A stretch of 64,000 nucleotides of DNA from Paenibacillus lycopersici (lineage in GTDB: Bacteria > Bacillota > Bacilli > Paenibacillales > Paenibacillaceae). The translations under genes and the position numbers were made by a program. The notes under the pieces are model-generated. The model did not search any database. It was not told the DNA's origin and saw nothing but the letters and a program-made list of their open reading frames with translations. Below are positions 1 to 8,972 of the stretch, piece by piece (position 1 is the stretch's first letter; each line of letters opens with the position of its first letter). The stretch lies in NCBI RefSeq assembly GCF_010119935.1, contig NZ_CP048209.1:2793001-2857000 (forward strand), written 5' to 3'.

Positions 1-1103
1 TCATCGAGAGCACTGCAAATGGCGTCGGCAACTACTACCATCAGACGTACGAGGGCGCCAAGAAGGGCGATAATACGTGGACGCCGCACTTCTACGCCTG
101 GTTCCAGCATCCGGATTACCAGCTCCCGCTGAACGAGGGGGAGATGCTGGAATACACAGCTGACGAACGGGAGCTCGTTGAGAAGTACAAGCTGACACCT
201 GAGCAAGTCAAGTGGCGCCGTTGGAAGATCGCGAGCATGCCGTCGTCAGCCGATATGAGCGCCGAGGAACGATTCGCGCAGGAGTACCCGGCGAACGATA
301 TGGAAGCCTTCCTCATGACCGGCACTCCGGTATTCGATGCGAAGAAGGTCATGGCTCGCATCGAGCTACTGCAGGAGCGGTACAAGCAGCGGGCCGAGCA
401 CGGAGATCCGGTCGTGCGCGGCAACTTCGTGTACACGTACACCGGGCAGATGATTGTCGACAGCAGCATTCGCTTCCTTCCGGATCCGAACGGCATCGTG
501 ACCATCTATGTGGCGCCGGAGCCGCGCCGGCCGTACGTCATCGGCGGCGACACAGCGGAGGGTGGCAAGGACTACAGCGCGGGCCAAGTGCTCGATAACA
601 TCACCGGCGAGCAGGTGGCGGTCTGGCACGGGCACAGCGACACGGATTTGTACGCGAAGCAGATGTACTGCCTGGGCAAGTATTACAACATTGCGCTGAC
701 GGCGATCGAGGTCAACTTCGACCTGCATCCGGTCAAGGAGCTCGACCGTTTGGGCTATCACCGGCAATACTGGCGTGAGCAGTTGGACGACATCAACGAG
801 TCGGAGCAGCCGAAGTACGGCTTTAGGACGACCAAGGTGACGCGGCCGGTCATCATTGCGGAACTGGTCACCGTCGTGCGCGAGTCCATCCAGCTCATCA
901 ACGACATCGCCACGCTGCAGGAGATGCTGTCCTTCGTGCGCAACGACAACGGCCGACCGGAGGCGCTGCCGGGCAAGCACGACGACCTGATCATGGCGCT
1001 CGCCATTGCGCACCAGGCGCGCGGGCAACAGTCGATGGTGCTCGAGCCGGAGGAATACGAGGATGTCGATTACGAGGTGGCCTTTGGGAGCACCGGATAT
1101 TAA
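1..1103 (+). CDS. terL: Phage terminase large subunit, 5' end cut by the window edge
   Basis: This is the DNA-packaging motor that pumps phage DNA into the procapsid and cuts concatemers. The frame is open from base 3 and already within the gene: the first visible residues, IESTANG, match the end of the ATPase domain of large terminases. The RuvC-like nuclease domain follows, with an acidic metal ligand in GGDTAEGGKDYSAG, a second in AIEVNFD and the closing KHDDLIMALAIAHQ segment. About 366 codons are visible; the Walker A part lies to the left. The methionine at base 144 is internal, not a start. The portal gene follows 9 bases downstream, the usual packaging order. The product is certain to family level. 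Confidence 0.93.
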   Translation, partial: IESTANGVGNYYHQTYEGAKKGDNTWTPHFYAWFQHPDYQLPLNEGEMLEYTADERELVEKYKLTPEQVKWRRWKIASMPSSADMSAEERFAQEYPANDMEAFLMTGTPVFDAKKVMARIELLQERYKQRAEHGDPVVRGNFVYTYTGQMIVDSSIRFLPDPNGIVTIYVAPEPRRPYVIGGDTAEGGKDYSAGQVLDNITGEQVAVWHGHSDTDLYAKQMYCLGKYYNIALTAIEVNFDLHPVKELDRLGYHRQYWREQLDDINESEQPKYGFRTTKVTRPVIIAELVTVVRESIQLINDIATLQEMLSFVRNDNGRPEALPGKHDDLIMALAIAHQARGQQSMVLEPEEYEDVDYEVAFGSTGY

Positions 1104-1112
1104 GGAGGGCGT

Positions 1113-3095
1113 ATGGCAGCAGCAGCGACAAAGAAGAAGCGAACGGCGAGCTGGTATATGACGCGCATTGAAGCCGCGGAGAATTACCGCGACCGCACGT
1201 ACCGCGACAAGTGGACGCGATACTACAAGATTTACCGCAACATGGTCGACCAGTTGCGGGACGAAAAGGGTAAGCCGATCACGGACCGATCGAACATCAG
1301 CATTCCGATGGCCTTTACGATGCTGGAGACGATCCTTCCGCGCCTTGTCGAGACACTGTTTGCGGCGCGGCCGTACATCCGCATGCGCGGCGTGCCGACC
1401 AGTGTCATGGACTTTCGGCTGAACAAGATGGTCAAGCCGTGGGAGATCGCGGCCAAGAAGATGGAGACGCTCATCGACTATCAGATGAACGTGCCTATGG
1501 ACATTCGCGACTTGTTCACGGACGGCTTGAAAATCTGCGGCCTGTACGGCACGACCGTCGCGTATACGGGATGGAAGTACACGGAGCGGACGCGCATCCG
1601 CCGGGAACAGCAGCCAGTCATGAGTGACGAGATGGACCCGGAGACGGGGGCGCCGGTTCCGCTCATGGACGACGACGGCATGACGCCGGTCACGGACTGG
1701 GTGCAGATCGAGGAGACGGTGCCGGAATATGACGATCCAGAGGTCAAGTTCTTGGACTTGGGCCTGTTTTTTGTGGACCCGAACGCTTCGGACATTGATG
1801 ACGCGCGATTCGCCGGCCACGTCTGCTACCTGTCAAAGGCAGACATCGACGGCATGACCGAGAACGACGACGATATGAAGGTGGACTGGAAGAAGGTCCC
1901 GAAGCTGAGCGCGTCGAACGAGGCACGCAATTACCGCATGACCGCTATCGGCATGCCGAGCGTGGATGACGCGAACATAGATCAGAGCGCGGACGACGAC
2001 CTCTACGAGGTGCATTTTTACTGGGAGGACGACCGTAGCGTCGTGATCATCAACCGGGCGTACCTCGCCAAGGACGCGGAAAACCCGTTCTGGCACCGCA
2101 AGAAGCCGTATGATCGCGCTGTTTACTGTACGGATCCGGGCAACTTCTACGGCATCGGCATCATCGAAATGGTCTATGACCTGCAGATGGAGCTGAATGC
2201 CGAGCGCAACCAGCGCATCGATTACCGTTCGTACAGCATGCGGCGCATGTTCAAGGTACGCCGCGGCGCGAACATTCCGAAGCAGCAGCTTCGTTGGAAG
2301 CAGGGCGGATATGTCGAGTTGGACAAGATGGACGATCTCGACGTGCTTCCGGCGCCGGACAACAACCTTGGCGGATCGTTTAACGAGGAACAGACCATCA
2401 AAAAGGACGCGCAGGACGCGACGGGCGCGCAGGACGTCGTGATGGGCAGCAGCAGAGCGAGCGAAACAGCCACGACGACCATGAGCAAGGACAACAATGC
2501 TTCGACGCGCTTTAAGATGGTCATTTCGGCGCTCGAGAAGACGTTGCTCGTCGCGATCACGCGCAAGATGGTTCAGCTCGATCAGCAGTACGTCGACGAT
2601 ATACGTCTTCTGCCGCTGTTTGACAAGGACGAGTCGGAATGGCCGGAGATCAGTCCGGAGGAAATTCAGGGCGAATTCTACCTGACGCCGGCGGGCTCGT
2701 CGGTCGAGCCGATCGCGAACAAGGAAGCGTACAAGCAGCGAATGGTCGAGCTGTACGGCATCGCATCGAAGGATCCGTTCTATCAGCAGTTCCCGGACAA
2801 GCGCCGGAACCTGTTGGAGAAAGTCTTCGAAAGCTTCGACATTCAAGATACGGAAGATTTGCTTCCGTCGGACGCGCAAGTCGCGGGCGTGATGGAGCAG
2901 CAGACGATTCAGCGCTTCATTCAATCGTTGCCGCCGAACGTCGCGCAGGTGTTGTCCGCCTTCATGCCGCCGCCCGGGCAGCCAGCGCCGCCGGGTGGTG
3001 TTCCGCCGGACGCCGCCGCCCCGCCGGGAGCGAGCGGCGCGAACACGGCCGCGATGCAGGAACAGGGCATGCAGATGCAGGGCGCGGGGGTGTAA
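1113..3095 (+). CDS. Phage portal protein
   Basis: The 660-residue protein follows the terminase directly and has the size of a podovirus-type portal, the dodecameric ring through which DNA enters and leaves the head. Recognisable portal-like segments are a central MVYDLQMELNAERNQRIDYR helix-rich stretch and YVELDKMDDLDVLPAPDN, typical of the clip and stem region. The C-terminal tail is rich in proline, glycine and alanine (about residues 615-640) and ends in methionine- and glutamine-rich sequence, probably disordered or facing the tunnel. The start has the Shine-Dalgarno GGAGGG six bases upstream. The family assignment rests on position, length and these segments, not on an alignment. Confidence 0.85.
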   Translation: MAAAATKKKRTASWYMTRIEAAENYRDRTYRDKWTRYYKIYRNMVDQLRDEKGKPITDRSNISIPMAFTMLETILPRLVETLFAARPYIRMRGVPTSVMDFRLNKMVKPWEIAAKKMETLIDYQMNVPMDIRDLFTDGLKICGLYGTTVAYTGWKYTERTRIRREQQPVMSDEMDPETGAPVPLMDDDGMTPVTDWVQIEETVPEYDDPEVKFLDLGLFFVDPNASDIDDARFAGHVCYLSKADIDGMTENDDDMKVDWKKVPKLSASNEARNYRMTAIGMPSVDDANIDQSADDDLYEVHFYWEDDRSVVIINRAYLAKDAENPFWHRKKPYDRAVYCTDPGNFYGIGIIEMVYDLQMELNAERNQRIDYRSYSMRRMFKVRRGANIPKQQLRWKQGGYVELDKMDDLDVLPAPDNNLGGSFNEEQTIKKDAQDATGAQDVVMGSSRASETATTTMSKDNNASTRFKMVISALEKTLLVAITRKMVQLDQQYVDDIRLLPLFDKDESEWPEISPEEIQGEFYLTPAGSSVEPIANKEAYKQRMVELYGIASKDPFYQQFPDKRRNLLEKVFESFDIQDTEDLLPSDAQVAGVMEQQTIQRFIQSLPPNVAQVLSAFMPPPGQPAPPGGVPPDAAAPPGASGANTAAMQEQGMQMQGAGV

Positions 3096-3098
3096 GCG

Positions 3099-3323
3099 AT
3101 GGCCGCAGAGCAGGAACGCGCTCAGGCGCTACGCTTCGTGCAGGAAATGGCAGGCTGGCAGCTCATTGAGCAGCACATCCTTGAGCGCGCCGCCGACCAC
3201 CGCGAGCAGTTGATGACGTGCAAGGACTGGGAATCCGTTTTACAGCACCGCGCCGGGGCCGAAGCCTTGGAGGCGGTGCTTTTATTTATAGATCAAACGA
3301 TTCGCGATGGTGAAGAGCAGTAA
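3099..3323 (+). CDS. Small phage protein of unknown function
   Basis: This 74-residue, largely helical and charged protein starts 3 bases after the portal stop, so it is probably translationally coupled to it. It has no signal peptide, membrane segment or cysteine motif. Genes of this size between portal and scaffold are common in phage head modules, but their roles are mostly unknown. I do not recognise the family. A UUCG-loop terminator follows, closing the terminase-portal unit. Confidence 0.7.
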   Translation: MAAEQERAQALRFVQEMAGWQLIEQHILERAADHREQLMTCKDWESVLQHRAGAEALEAVLLFIDQTIRDGEEQ

Positions 3324-3372
3324 ACACGCGGGCCCGGCGAGACTCCGCGCCCGCAACCCACTTCGGTGGATC

Positions 3373-3396
3373 GGCTCCTTCGGGAGCCTTTTTTAT
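3373..3396 (+). terminator. Rho-independent terminator after the packaging genes
   Basis: A perfect 6-bp stem, GGCTCC / GGAGCC, is closed by a TTCG tetraloop and followed by six T residues. It separates the terminase-portal genes from the scaffold-capsid genes. Confidence 0.85.
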
Positions 3397-3425
3397 ATTC
3401 CACGCATTGAGAGGAGCAATACCCA

Positions 3426-4271
3426 ATGAGCATTTTCGGTGATGAGACGATAACCCCGCTGGAGTCCCCGGACGATTCCGGACAAGACGATGCAGCGGCG
3501 GCCGGACAGACCGGAAGCGACGATCCCGAATTCGACGATCAGGATGACAATGACGCCGACTTCGACGATGAAGGCGATGACGAACAGCCGGAAGATGGCG
3601 ACGATGAGCCCCCGCAAAGCGGACAAGGCGATGGCCTGATTCTCGGTAAGTTCAAGACGCAGGACGACCTGGCTAAGGCGTATACGAACCTGCAGCGCGA
3701 GTTCACCAAGCAGCGCCAGGGCGGCGGACAGGGCGGGCAACAGCAGGCGCCAACGCAGCAGCAGCCTGCGGGCCAGCATCAGGATCCGAATGCAATCTTC
3801 TGGGACTCATTCAAGAGCGACCCGTTCGGCACGATGCTGCAAATGATTCGCTTCACTACGCAAGGTGAAATCGCCCCGATCCTCGAGCAGCGCAACAATG
3901 AGACGCTCGGCCGCAACTTCGAAGCCGTCGCGAAGGCCTACCCGGCTGCTCGTACTGAGGAAGGCATGAAGCAGGTGTGGGAAAAGGTGTCGGAGATCGC
4001 AAATGAGCTCGGCAACCCGCAGTTAATGCAGCAGCCGACGGAACGTATTCTCCGCATGGCGGCGCAGGAAGCGTTTGGCTCTTCCACCTCCAAAGCATAC
4101 GAGCAAGGCAAGCGCGCCGGCCGCGAGGACGCCGCGAACACACGCCGCAACAAGCAGGCGGCCAATATGCCGAAAGGCAACAAACAACAAAAGCCGACAG
4201 ACCTCAGCCCGGCCGAGCAGATGAAGGCCAACATCCTCGCTGCTGGCAAGGGCGGCGGGCTCTTCGGCTAA
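3426..4271 (+). CDS. Phage scaffolding protein (predicted)
   Basis: The 281-residue protein sits just before the major capsid gene, the standard place for the scaffold that templates procapsid assembly and then leaves. Its first 70 residues are extremely acidic, with runs of Asp and Glu, and a Gln/Gly-rich linker follows at about residues 97-120. The rest is predominantly helical, and the last 50 residues are basic (RAGREDAANTRRNKQ), fitting the capsid-binding helix-turn-helix tail typical of scaffolds. The start has GAGAGGAG 9 bases upstream. The call rests on composition and position; no catalytic motif of a fused prohead protease is visible. Confidence 0.75.
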   Translation: MSIFGDETITPLESPDDSGQDDAAAAGQTGSDDPEFDDQDDNDADFDDEGDDEQPEDGDDEPPQSGQGDGLILGKFKTQDDLAKAYTNLQREFTKQRQGGGQGGQQQAPTQQQPAGQHQDPNAIFWDSFKSDPFGTMLQMIRFTTQGEIAPILEQRNNETLGRNFEAVAKAYPAARTEEGMKQVWEKVSEIANELGNPQLMQQPTERILRMAAQEAFGSSTSKAYEQGKRAGREDAANTRRNKQAANMPKGNKQQKPTDLSPAEQMKANILAAGKGGGLFG

Positions 4272-4290
4272 CCATAGGAGATGATTGTTC

Positions 4291-5445
4291 ATGGCAGTAG
4301 TTTCTGGCGTTCGCGATACCGCGAATATCACCCAAAATAAAATCGTCGTCGACATGTCCGACACGATCGGCCTTCTGCAACCCAATGCAGAACCGTTCAT
4401 GAGCTTTATGAAAATCGCGAAACGTAACACGGAAGTCGCGAATAATCCGAAATTCGAATGGATGGAAGACGATCTGCTTCCGCGCTGGGACGCCATCAAT
4501 GCCGGCGCCGGATATGCTTCCGGTATCACGGCGCTGGTCGTCGACAATGCGAATTACTTTTCGGTGAACGACGTCGTGAAGGTGCCGCGTACCGCCGAAG
4601 TAATGCTCGTGACGGCGATCAATACCGGCACGCAGACGCTGACAGTGATTCGCGGATACGGCCTGACGGCGGCCGCGGCGCTCGTGGACAATGATCCGCT
4701 CATCATCATCGGCAACGCCAACCAAGAGGGCTCCGGCACTCGAGAACTCAAGTCGACGCAAGAGGTGCCGAAGTTCAACCTCACACAAATCTTCAAAACG
4801 CCATTCGGCGTGACAGGTACCGAGAATGCAACAAAGATGTACGGCGGGAAGGACCTGTCCTACCAACAAGCAAAAGCTGGCGTGCAGCACAAGATCGACA
4901 TCGCGCGGGCTTACATGTACGGCGAACGGAAACTTGATACGACCGGTTCGAAGCCTATGCGCACGACGGGCGGTCTGCTGTCGTTCCTCACGAAGAACAA
5001 CTACGACGCCGGCGGCCAGCTGACGCAGACGGAGTTCGACAACAACATTTCCGAGGTCGTGTTCAAATACGGCTCGAAGAACAAGATCATGCTCGCATCC
5101 GCCCGCCTGCTCTCTGTTATCAACGGCTGGGCGATGAACAAGCTGCAAATCAACCAGGAGGCCAAGAGCTTCGGCCTCGAGATCTTCGAGTACGTCACGC
5201 CATTCGGGAAATACAGCATCATGAACTACCAGCACATCTTGGAAGGCGCGGTGTACGGTGGCTATGGCGTCATCCTCGATCCAGCGAACGTTAAGCACCG
5301 TCCGCTGGCCGGCCGTGACACAAAACTCGAAACCAACATCCAGGCGAACGATTCGGACTCCCGCGTCGATCAGTACATCACCGAGGCCGGCGTTGAAGTC
5401 CGGCTGCCGGATACGCACGCCGTATTGACTGGCGTAGCGAGCTGA
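4291..5445 (+). CDS. Major capsid protein, SU10-like (HK97 fold predicted)
   Basis: The 384-residue protein forms the head shell. The segments NPKFEWMEDDLLPRWDAIN near the N-terminus, LIIIGNANQEGSGTRELKST in the middle and QIFKTPFGVTGTENATKMYGG resemble the SU10 / DUF5309 group of capsid proteins, an HK97-fold family known from short-tailed phages. The ATG at 4291 was chosen over a TTG six bases upstream because AGGAG lies 10 bases before it. A strong GC hairpin with a TTCG loop follows the stop codon. Confidence in 'major capsid' is high; the SU10 subfamily assignment comes from memory of the motifs. Confidence 0.87.
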   Translation: MAVVSGVRDTANITQNKIVVDMSDTIGLLQPNAEPFMSFMKIAKRNTEVANNPKFEWMEDDLLPRWDAINAGAGYASGITALVVDNANYFSVNDVVKVPRTAEVMLVTAINTGTQTLTVIRGYGLTAAAALVDNDPLIIIGNANQEGSGTRELKSTQEVPKFNLTQIFKTPFGVTGTENATKMYGGKDLSYQQAKAGVQHKIDIARAYMYGERKLDTTGSKPMRTTGGLLSFLTKNNYDAGGQLTQTEFDNNISEVVFKYGSKNKIMLASARLLSVINGWAMNKLQINQEAKSFGLEIFEYVTPFGKYSIMNYQHILEGAVYGGYGVILDPANVKHRPLAGRDTKLETNIQANDSDSRVDQYITEAGVEVRLPDTHAVLTGVAS

Positions 5446-5450
5446 TGCAG

Positions 5451-5470
5451 GGCGGCTTCGGCCGCCTTCT
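5451..5470 (+). other. Stable RNA hairpin after the capsid gene
   Basis: A perfect 6-bp GGCGGC / GCCGCC stem carries a TTCG loop and is followed by TTCT rather than a full T tract. It starts 5 bases after the capsid stop. It could protect the 3' end of the capsid message or act as a partial terminator that lowers expression of the genes behind it; this is inference. Confidence 0.55.
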
Positions 5471-5485
5471 GAAAGGGTGGAACAG

Positions 5486-5893
5486 ATGGCAAGGGATCCG
5501 CAGCCTGTTGACTTGATGAGCAGAAACATTCAGCTAGGCGTTCAGTTTTATGAGAATGCCTTTGCGATTCGAGACACAAATAACTATCGCCCTAATCTTG
5601 ACCTGTCAGCGTTCCAAAGATTCCAAATATGGGCGTTCAATTCCATGGATCAAGACGTTTCGGTGACACTCCAAAAGATTGATTTGGGAGCACCTCAAAA
5701 CATTTATCAATGGAACGGCACAGCATGGGCTGGGGCACAAACAACTGTTCCCAAAGGCAGCATTTACTACCTACTTAATACCGCGTTGCCTTGTTTAGAC
5801 AGAGCTTTCGAGTCGTTGGCATTGAGACTCTCCGCATCCGTCGCCCCTACTTCGGGTTCAATAACAATAAAAGTCGTGGGGGTGCCGAATTAA
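5486..5893 (+). CDS. Phage protein of unknown function, probably structural
   Basis: This 135-residue protein lies between the capsid gene and the head-tail connector genes. The ATG follows GAAAGGGTGG with suitable spacing. The sequence is rich in beta-prone stretches (VSVTLQKIDLG, SGSITIKVVGVPN) and aromatic residues. It may be a head-decoration or small tail protein, but I do not recognise the family. Its codon use is visibly more AT-rich than that of the capsid gene in front, which suggests it arrived by recombination. Its stop codon overlaps the next start (TAATG). Confidence 0.68.
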   Translation: MARDPQPVDLMSRNIQLGVQFYENAFAIRDTNNYRPNLDLSAFQRFQIWAFNSMDQDVSVTLQKIDLGAPQNIYQWNGTAWAGAQTTVPKGSIYYLLNTALPCLDRAFESLALRLSASVAPTSGSITIKVVGVPN

Positions 5894-6087
5894 TGCCGGC
5901 CGAAACAGCCGAGGCAGTAGCGTGGGCTCTACAACAGAGCATTGTCGTCGATGGAGATGCGTATCCGGTAAAGAAGGATACTTGCCAGATGCTGGTTGAT
6001 AAGGTGAGCGAGTATTTTAATGCCAATAACATCGAATACGGATCGTTTAGTTTCGCCGACCTGATGGCAGGCGGTTTCTTGGATTAA
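5893..6087 (+). CDS. Small phage protein of unknown function
   Basis: This 64-residue acidic protein has its ATG overlapping the preceding TAA (TAATG), with GGGGGTG 10 bases upstream, so it is probably translated by coupling. No motif is recognisable. It shares the AT-leaning composition of the preceding gene, and the two may have moved as one cassette. A head-completion or decoration role would fit the position but is not shown by the sequence. Confidence 0.62.
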   Translation: MPAETAEAVAWALQQSIVVDGDAYPVKKDTCQMLVDKVSEYFNANNIEYGSFSFADLMAGGFLD

Positions 6088-6133
6088 CGATTTGCACAAA
6101 GTACTCTATAAGTAAATCGATAGGAGGATTAAC

Positions 6134-6379
6134 ATGGCTAAATTCTCTTCCCGCTGTCCTAACCAGGTGCTCTGTATGGTCCCGGCGAGAAACAGCATCG
6201 TGGACGGTATCCTCGTTCCTGTACCGGGACAGAACATCCGGTTCGAGCATGGCGAATACGAGACGAACAGCAAGAAGGAAGTCGACTTCATCCGCGCGCA
6301 TCGCCTCTTCGGTAACGCGATTATTGAAGTCAAGGGCGGCGAGTCCGCGCCGGCACCGCAGGCAGCGGCGGCCGAATAG
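6134..6379 (+). CDS. Small phage head-region protein of unknown function
   Basis: This 81-residue protein has an excellent ribosome-binding site (ATAGGAGG, 6 bases before the ATG). Its start MAKFSSRCPNQVLCMVP and the central VPVPGQNIRFEHGEYETN look like a compact beta-rich domain, and the tail is Ala/Pro-rich and probably disordered. Position between capsid and adaptor suggests a minor head or connector protein. A terminator follows directly. Confidence 0.66.
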   Translation: MAKFSSRCPNQVLCMVPARNSIVDGILVPVPGQNIRFEHGEYETNSKKEVDFIRAHRLFGNAIIEVKGGESAPAPQAAAAE

Positions 6380-6398
6380 TATACCGCACTCATTTACG

Positions 6399-6429
6399 GG
6401 GCAGGGCATTCGATGTCCTGCCCTTTTTA
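6399..6429 (+). terminator. Rho-independent terminator
   Basis: The 7-bp stem GGGCAGG / CCTGCCC with an 11-base loop is followed by a run of five T residues. It ends the capsid transcription unit in front of the adaptor gene. Confidence 0.82.
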
Positions 6430-6448
6430 CGTTCGGAGGTGACGTAAT

Positions 6449-7033
6449 TTGACGCTTGACGAGATGATCCAGCAGTGTGCGGTGGATATAGACGAGGAGT
6501 TGCCCAAGAGCGGCGGCGTGTACGTCGGGGACGAGCTGGTGACGGCCAATAAGATCGTGGCCGGGCTGAATTACGCCTATCAGAAGGCGGCGAGGGATAA
6601 GCACTTTCTGACGATGCAGGAGACGATGACGCTGGACGACAAGCGTTCGTTCACCGTTTCGTCGCTCGCGCAGCCCGTGGTCAAAGTCTGGAACGTCTAC
6701 GACGCCAGCGGTGAGCCAATTGACTGGATCGAGCGCAACCAGGCGACGATCGTCTGCTCGGATTACGATTCGGGCGCAGCGGTGACGGTCGAATATTCGT
6801 ATCTGCCGCCGCGGCTGCTGATCGCGAACCTGAACGGCTCGCCGCTGATCACGGAGCGGCAGATCGATCATATGATTTTCTGCTATTACGCCGACTTCTA
6901 CGTGTTGTCGCTCGAGCCGGACAACGAAAGCCGCGAGAAGGCTTCGACATTCCTCGGCCTGTTTAACGATGGGATCGACAGCGCACCGATGGCAATGTCG
7001 AGCGAATATACGATTTTCCGCGTAGAGAGGTGA
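6449..7033 (+). CDS. Head-tail adaptor protein (predicted)
   Basis: The 194-residue protein starts at a TTG preceded by CGGAGGTGACG. It has a helical N-terminus (LDEMIQQCAVDIDEEL), a central beta region (WNVYDASGEPIDWIERNQ, AAVTVEYSYLPP) and a helical C-terminal half (QIDHMIFCYYADFYVLS). This mixed layout and the position between capsid and tail genes fit the P22 gp4-like adaptors that dock under the portal. The call rests on layout and position. The next gene begins 7 bases later. Confidence 0.6.
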   Translation: MTLDEMIQQCAVDIDEELPKSGGVYVGDELVTANKIVAGLNYAYQKAARDKHFLTMQETMTLDDKRSFTVSSLAQPVVKVWNVYDASGEPIDWIERNQATIVCSDYDSGAAVTVEYSYLPPRLLIANLNGSPLITERQIDHMIFCYYADFYVLSLEPDNESREKASTFLGLFNDGIDSAPMAMSSEYTIFRVER

Positions 7034-7040
7034 TCGAGCG

Positions 7041-8960
7041 ATGAGCATCGCCATCCAACATCCGCCGCGCATGCCAGACCCGCCGGAGCTGCGCTTAGGA
7101 GCCGACGCGAACCTGCTCATGTCTGGCGGGGTCAATTATAAGAAGGACCCGACACAAGTGCGCGACAACCAGTCGCCGTACATGGTCAATATGTTCGCGA
7201 TTGATCGCGGATCCATCCTTAATAAGCGCGACGGGCAGGCCTACGTGTACGCGTCGTCCCTCGGCGGCGGCGGCATCAACGGTGCTTATGAACGGCTGTA
7301 TCAGGGCGTGAAGGTCTTCGCCTGGGGCACGGCCATTTATACGCAGTCCGGCACGTCGGCGCCGGTCTCCATCATGAGCGGGCTCGCCAATGCGAAGGGG
7401 TCATTCTTCGCGTTCGGCGGGCTCCTCTATTATATCAATGGTACGAATTTCGTCGTGATCAGCGACACGCTGACGGCGGCTGCGGTGACGCCATATGTGC
7501 CGACGCTTCTGATCTCCACGACGCCGACCGGCAGCGGCACGCCATACGAACAGGCCAACCTGCTGACGCCATCGTTCAAGATAAGCTTCAGCGCGGACGG
7601 CGCGGCGACGAAATTCTACTTCCCGTTCACCGGCTTAGACGCGGCTGCTGTTACGGTCATGGTAAACGGTGCGGCGAAGACGGAGGGCACGCATTTCACC
7701 GTCAACCGCACGGCGACGCCGTATGCATACGTGGATTTCGCTGCCGGCACGTCGCCGACCGGTATCATCGCGACTGGCGCGCCGAACAACGTCATCGTCA
7801 CGGCGGCGAAGACGACGGCGGGTAACGAAGCCAAGGTCAAAAATTGCCGCTACGCAATCGATTACGGCGGCGACAACGACACGCGCGTCTTTCTGTGGGG
7901 GAATCCGAGCTATCCGAACCGCGCTATTCGCAGCGGGCTGATGGATCCGACATACTGGCCGGAGAATGAATTCTCGGACGTCGGCAGCGCCTCGGAACGG
8001 CTCGTCGCCTGCGCGAAGCATTACGACAAGCTCGTTTATCTGAAAGAACGAAGCCTGTATTTCACGACCTACACGAACCCTGTTACGCAGGGCTTCTGGG
8101 GCGCGAGTCAGATCGGCGCTTCGTTCCCGCTGTATCCGATCAATAGCGCCGTCGGCTGCGACATGCCGGGAAGCGTGCAGATCATCGACAATAACATCGT
8201 GTTTGGGAATTCGGACTTGGGATTGTTCATCCTTCTGTCCACGCAGGTAAAGGACGAGCGAGACGTGCGCCCAATCAGCGGCAACATTAACGGCGCGCCG
8301 ACGCGTCCGGGCCTGCTCGATCTGAGCGTTTCCGACCTGCAGGCGGCTTCCAGCGTTGACTTTGACGGCCGGTACTGGCTGTGCGTCGGCAATCAGGCTT
8401 TCGTGTGGGATTATCGGCTTTCTCCATTCGCAGATACCGGCGATGTGGCGGCGGACGAGGATCGGCTGTCGTGGTTTCCGCAGACCAATATTAAAGCGAG
8501 CTGCTGGATTCAAGATGACCGCGCGCTCTATTATGGCGACCGAACAACAGGCAGAGTCGTAACCTTTCAGCCAAATTACAACGACTTCGGGCAGCCGATC
8601 CCGGCCGTGTGGCAGACGAAGCGCTTCAGCTTCGGTTTGCCCGATTGGCTTAAGACAATTAAAAAGGCTTGGTTTACATCCAAGGCAGGCGGCTATTCGA
8701 CCGTTAACATCAAGTACATCACGGAAAAGGGAGAAAAGGCTGACAGCGAGGATGTGAATGTAAATTCGTTTCGTTGGAACACGGCTACCTGGGCGACGTG
8801 GACGTGGGCAGTCAATGAGTACCCGCCGCCGGAGCGGATCAAACCGAAAATGAAGAAGGTCGTGTACTTCCAAATTGAGTTCAGCAATGGCAATTTGAAT
8901 CAGAACTTGTCTTTGATGAGCTTGGTTATTCAATACATGGTTGTGAAAAAGGTGAAGTAG
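7041..8960 (+). CDS. Tail structural protein (beta-propeller or hub-like), short-tailed phage type
   Basis: The 639-residue protein begins with a GGVNYKKDPTQVRDNQSPYMVN segment (16 residues in) and a following LNKRDGQAYVY. This 'N-Q-S-P ... N ... K-R-x-G' opening is typical of large tail proteins of podoviruses and related phages that form the tail hub or stabiliser below the adaptor. The body consists of repeated short beta segments, such as KHYDKLVYLKERSLYF and GRYWLCVGNQAFVWDYR, resembling propeller blades. Base composition turns AT-richer from about 8640 and stays so through the next gene, pointing to a recombination joint inside this gene. The exact family is not established. Confidence 0.62.
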   Translation: MSIAIQHPPRMPDPPELRLGADANLLMSGGVNYKKDPTQVRDNQSPYMVNMFAIDRGSILNKRDGQAYVYASSLGGGGINGAYERLYQGVKVFAWGTAIYTQSGTSAPVSIMSGLANAKGSFFAFGGLLYYINGTNFVVISDTLTAAAVTPYVPTLLISTTPTGSGTPYEQANLLTPSFKISFSADGAATKFYFPFTGLDAAAVTVMVNGAAKTEGTHFTVNRTATPYAYVDFAAGTSPTGIIATGAPNNVIVTAAKTTAGNEAKVKNCRYAIDYGGDNDTRVFLWGNPSYPNRAIRSGLMDPTYWPENEFSDVGSASERLVACAKHYDKLVYLKERSLYFTTYTNPVTQGFWGASQIGASFPLYPINSAVGCDMPGSVQIIDNNIVFGNSDLGLFILLSTQVKDERDVRPISGNINGAPTRPGLLDLSVSDLQAASSVDFDGRYWLCVGNQAFVWDYRLSPFADTGDVAADEDRLSWFPQTNIKASCWIQDDRALYYGDRTTGRVVTFQPNYNDFGQPIPAVWQTKRFSFGLPDWLKTIKKAWFTSKAGGYSTVNIKYITEKGEKADSEDVNVNSFRWNTATWATWTWAVNEYPPPERIKPKMKKVVYFQIEFSNGNLNQNLSLMSLVIQYMVVKKVK

Positions 8961-8972
8961 GGGAGGGATTCG

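Noticed and set aside
144-146. ATG at 144 as the start of the terminase gene
   Set aside because: The frame is open upstream to the window edge and encodes conserved terminase residues, so the ATG is internal.
5031-5041. TTCGACA Spo0A-like heptamer inside the capsid gene
   Set aside because: A single coding occurrence is expected by chance in 64 kb; no promoter is nearby.
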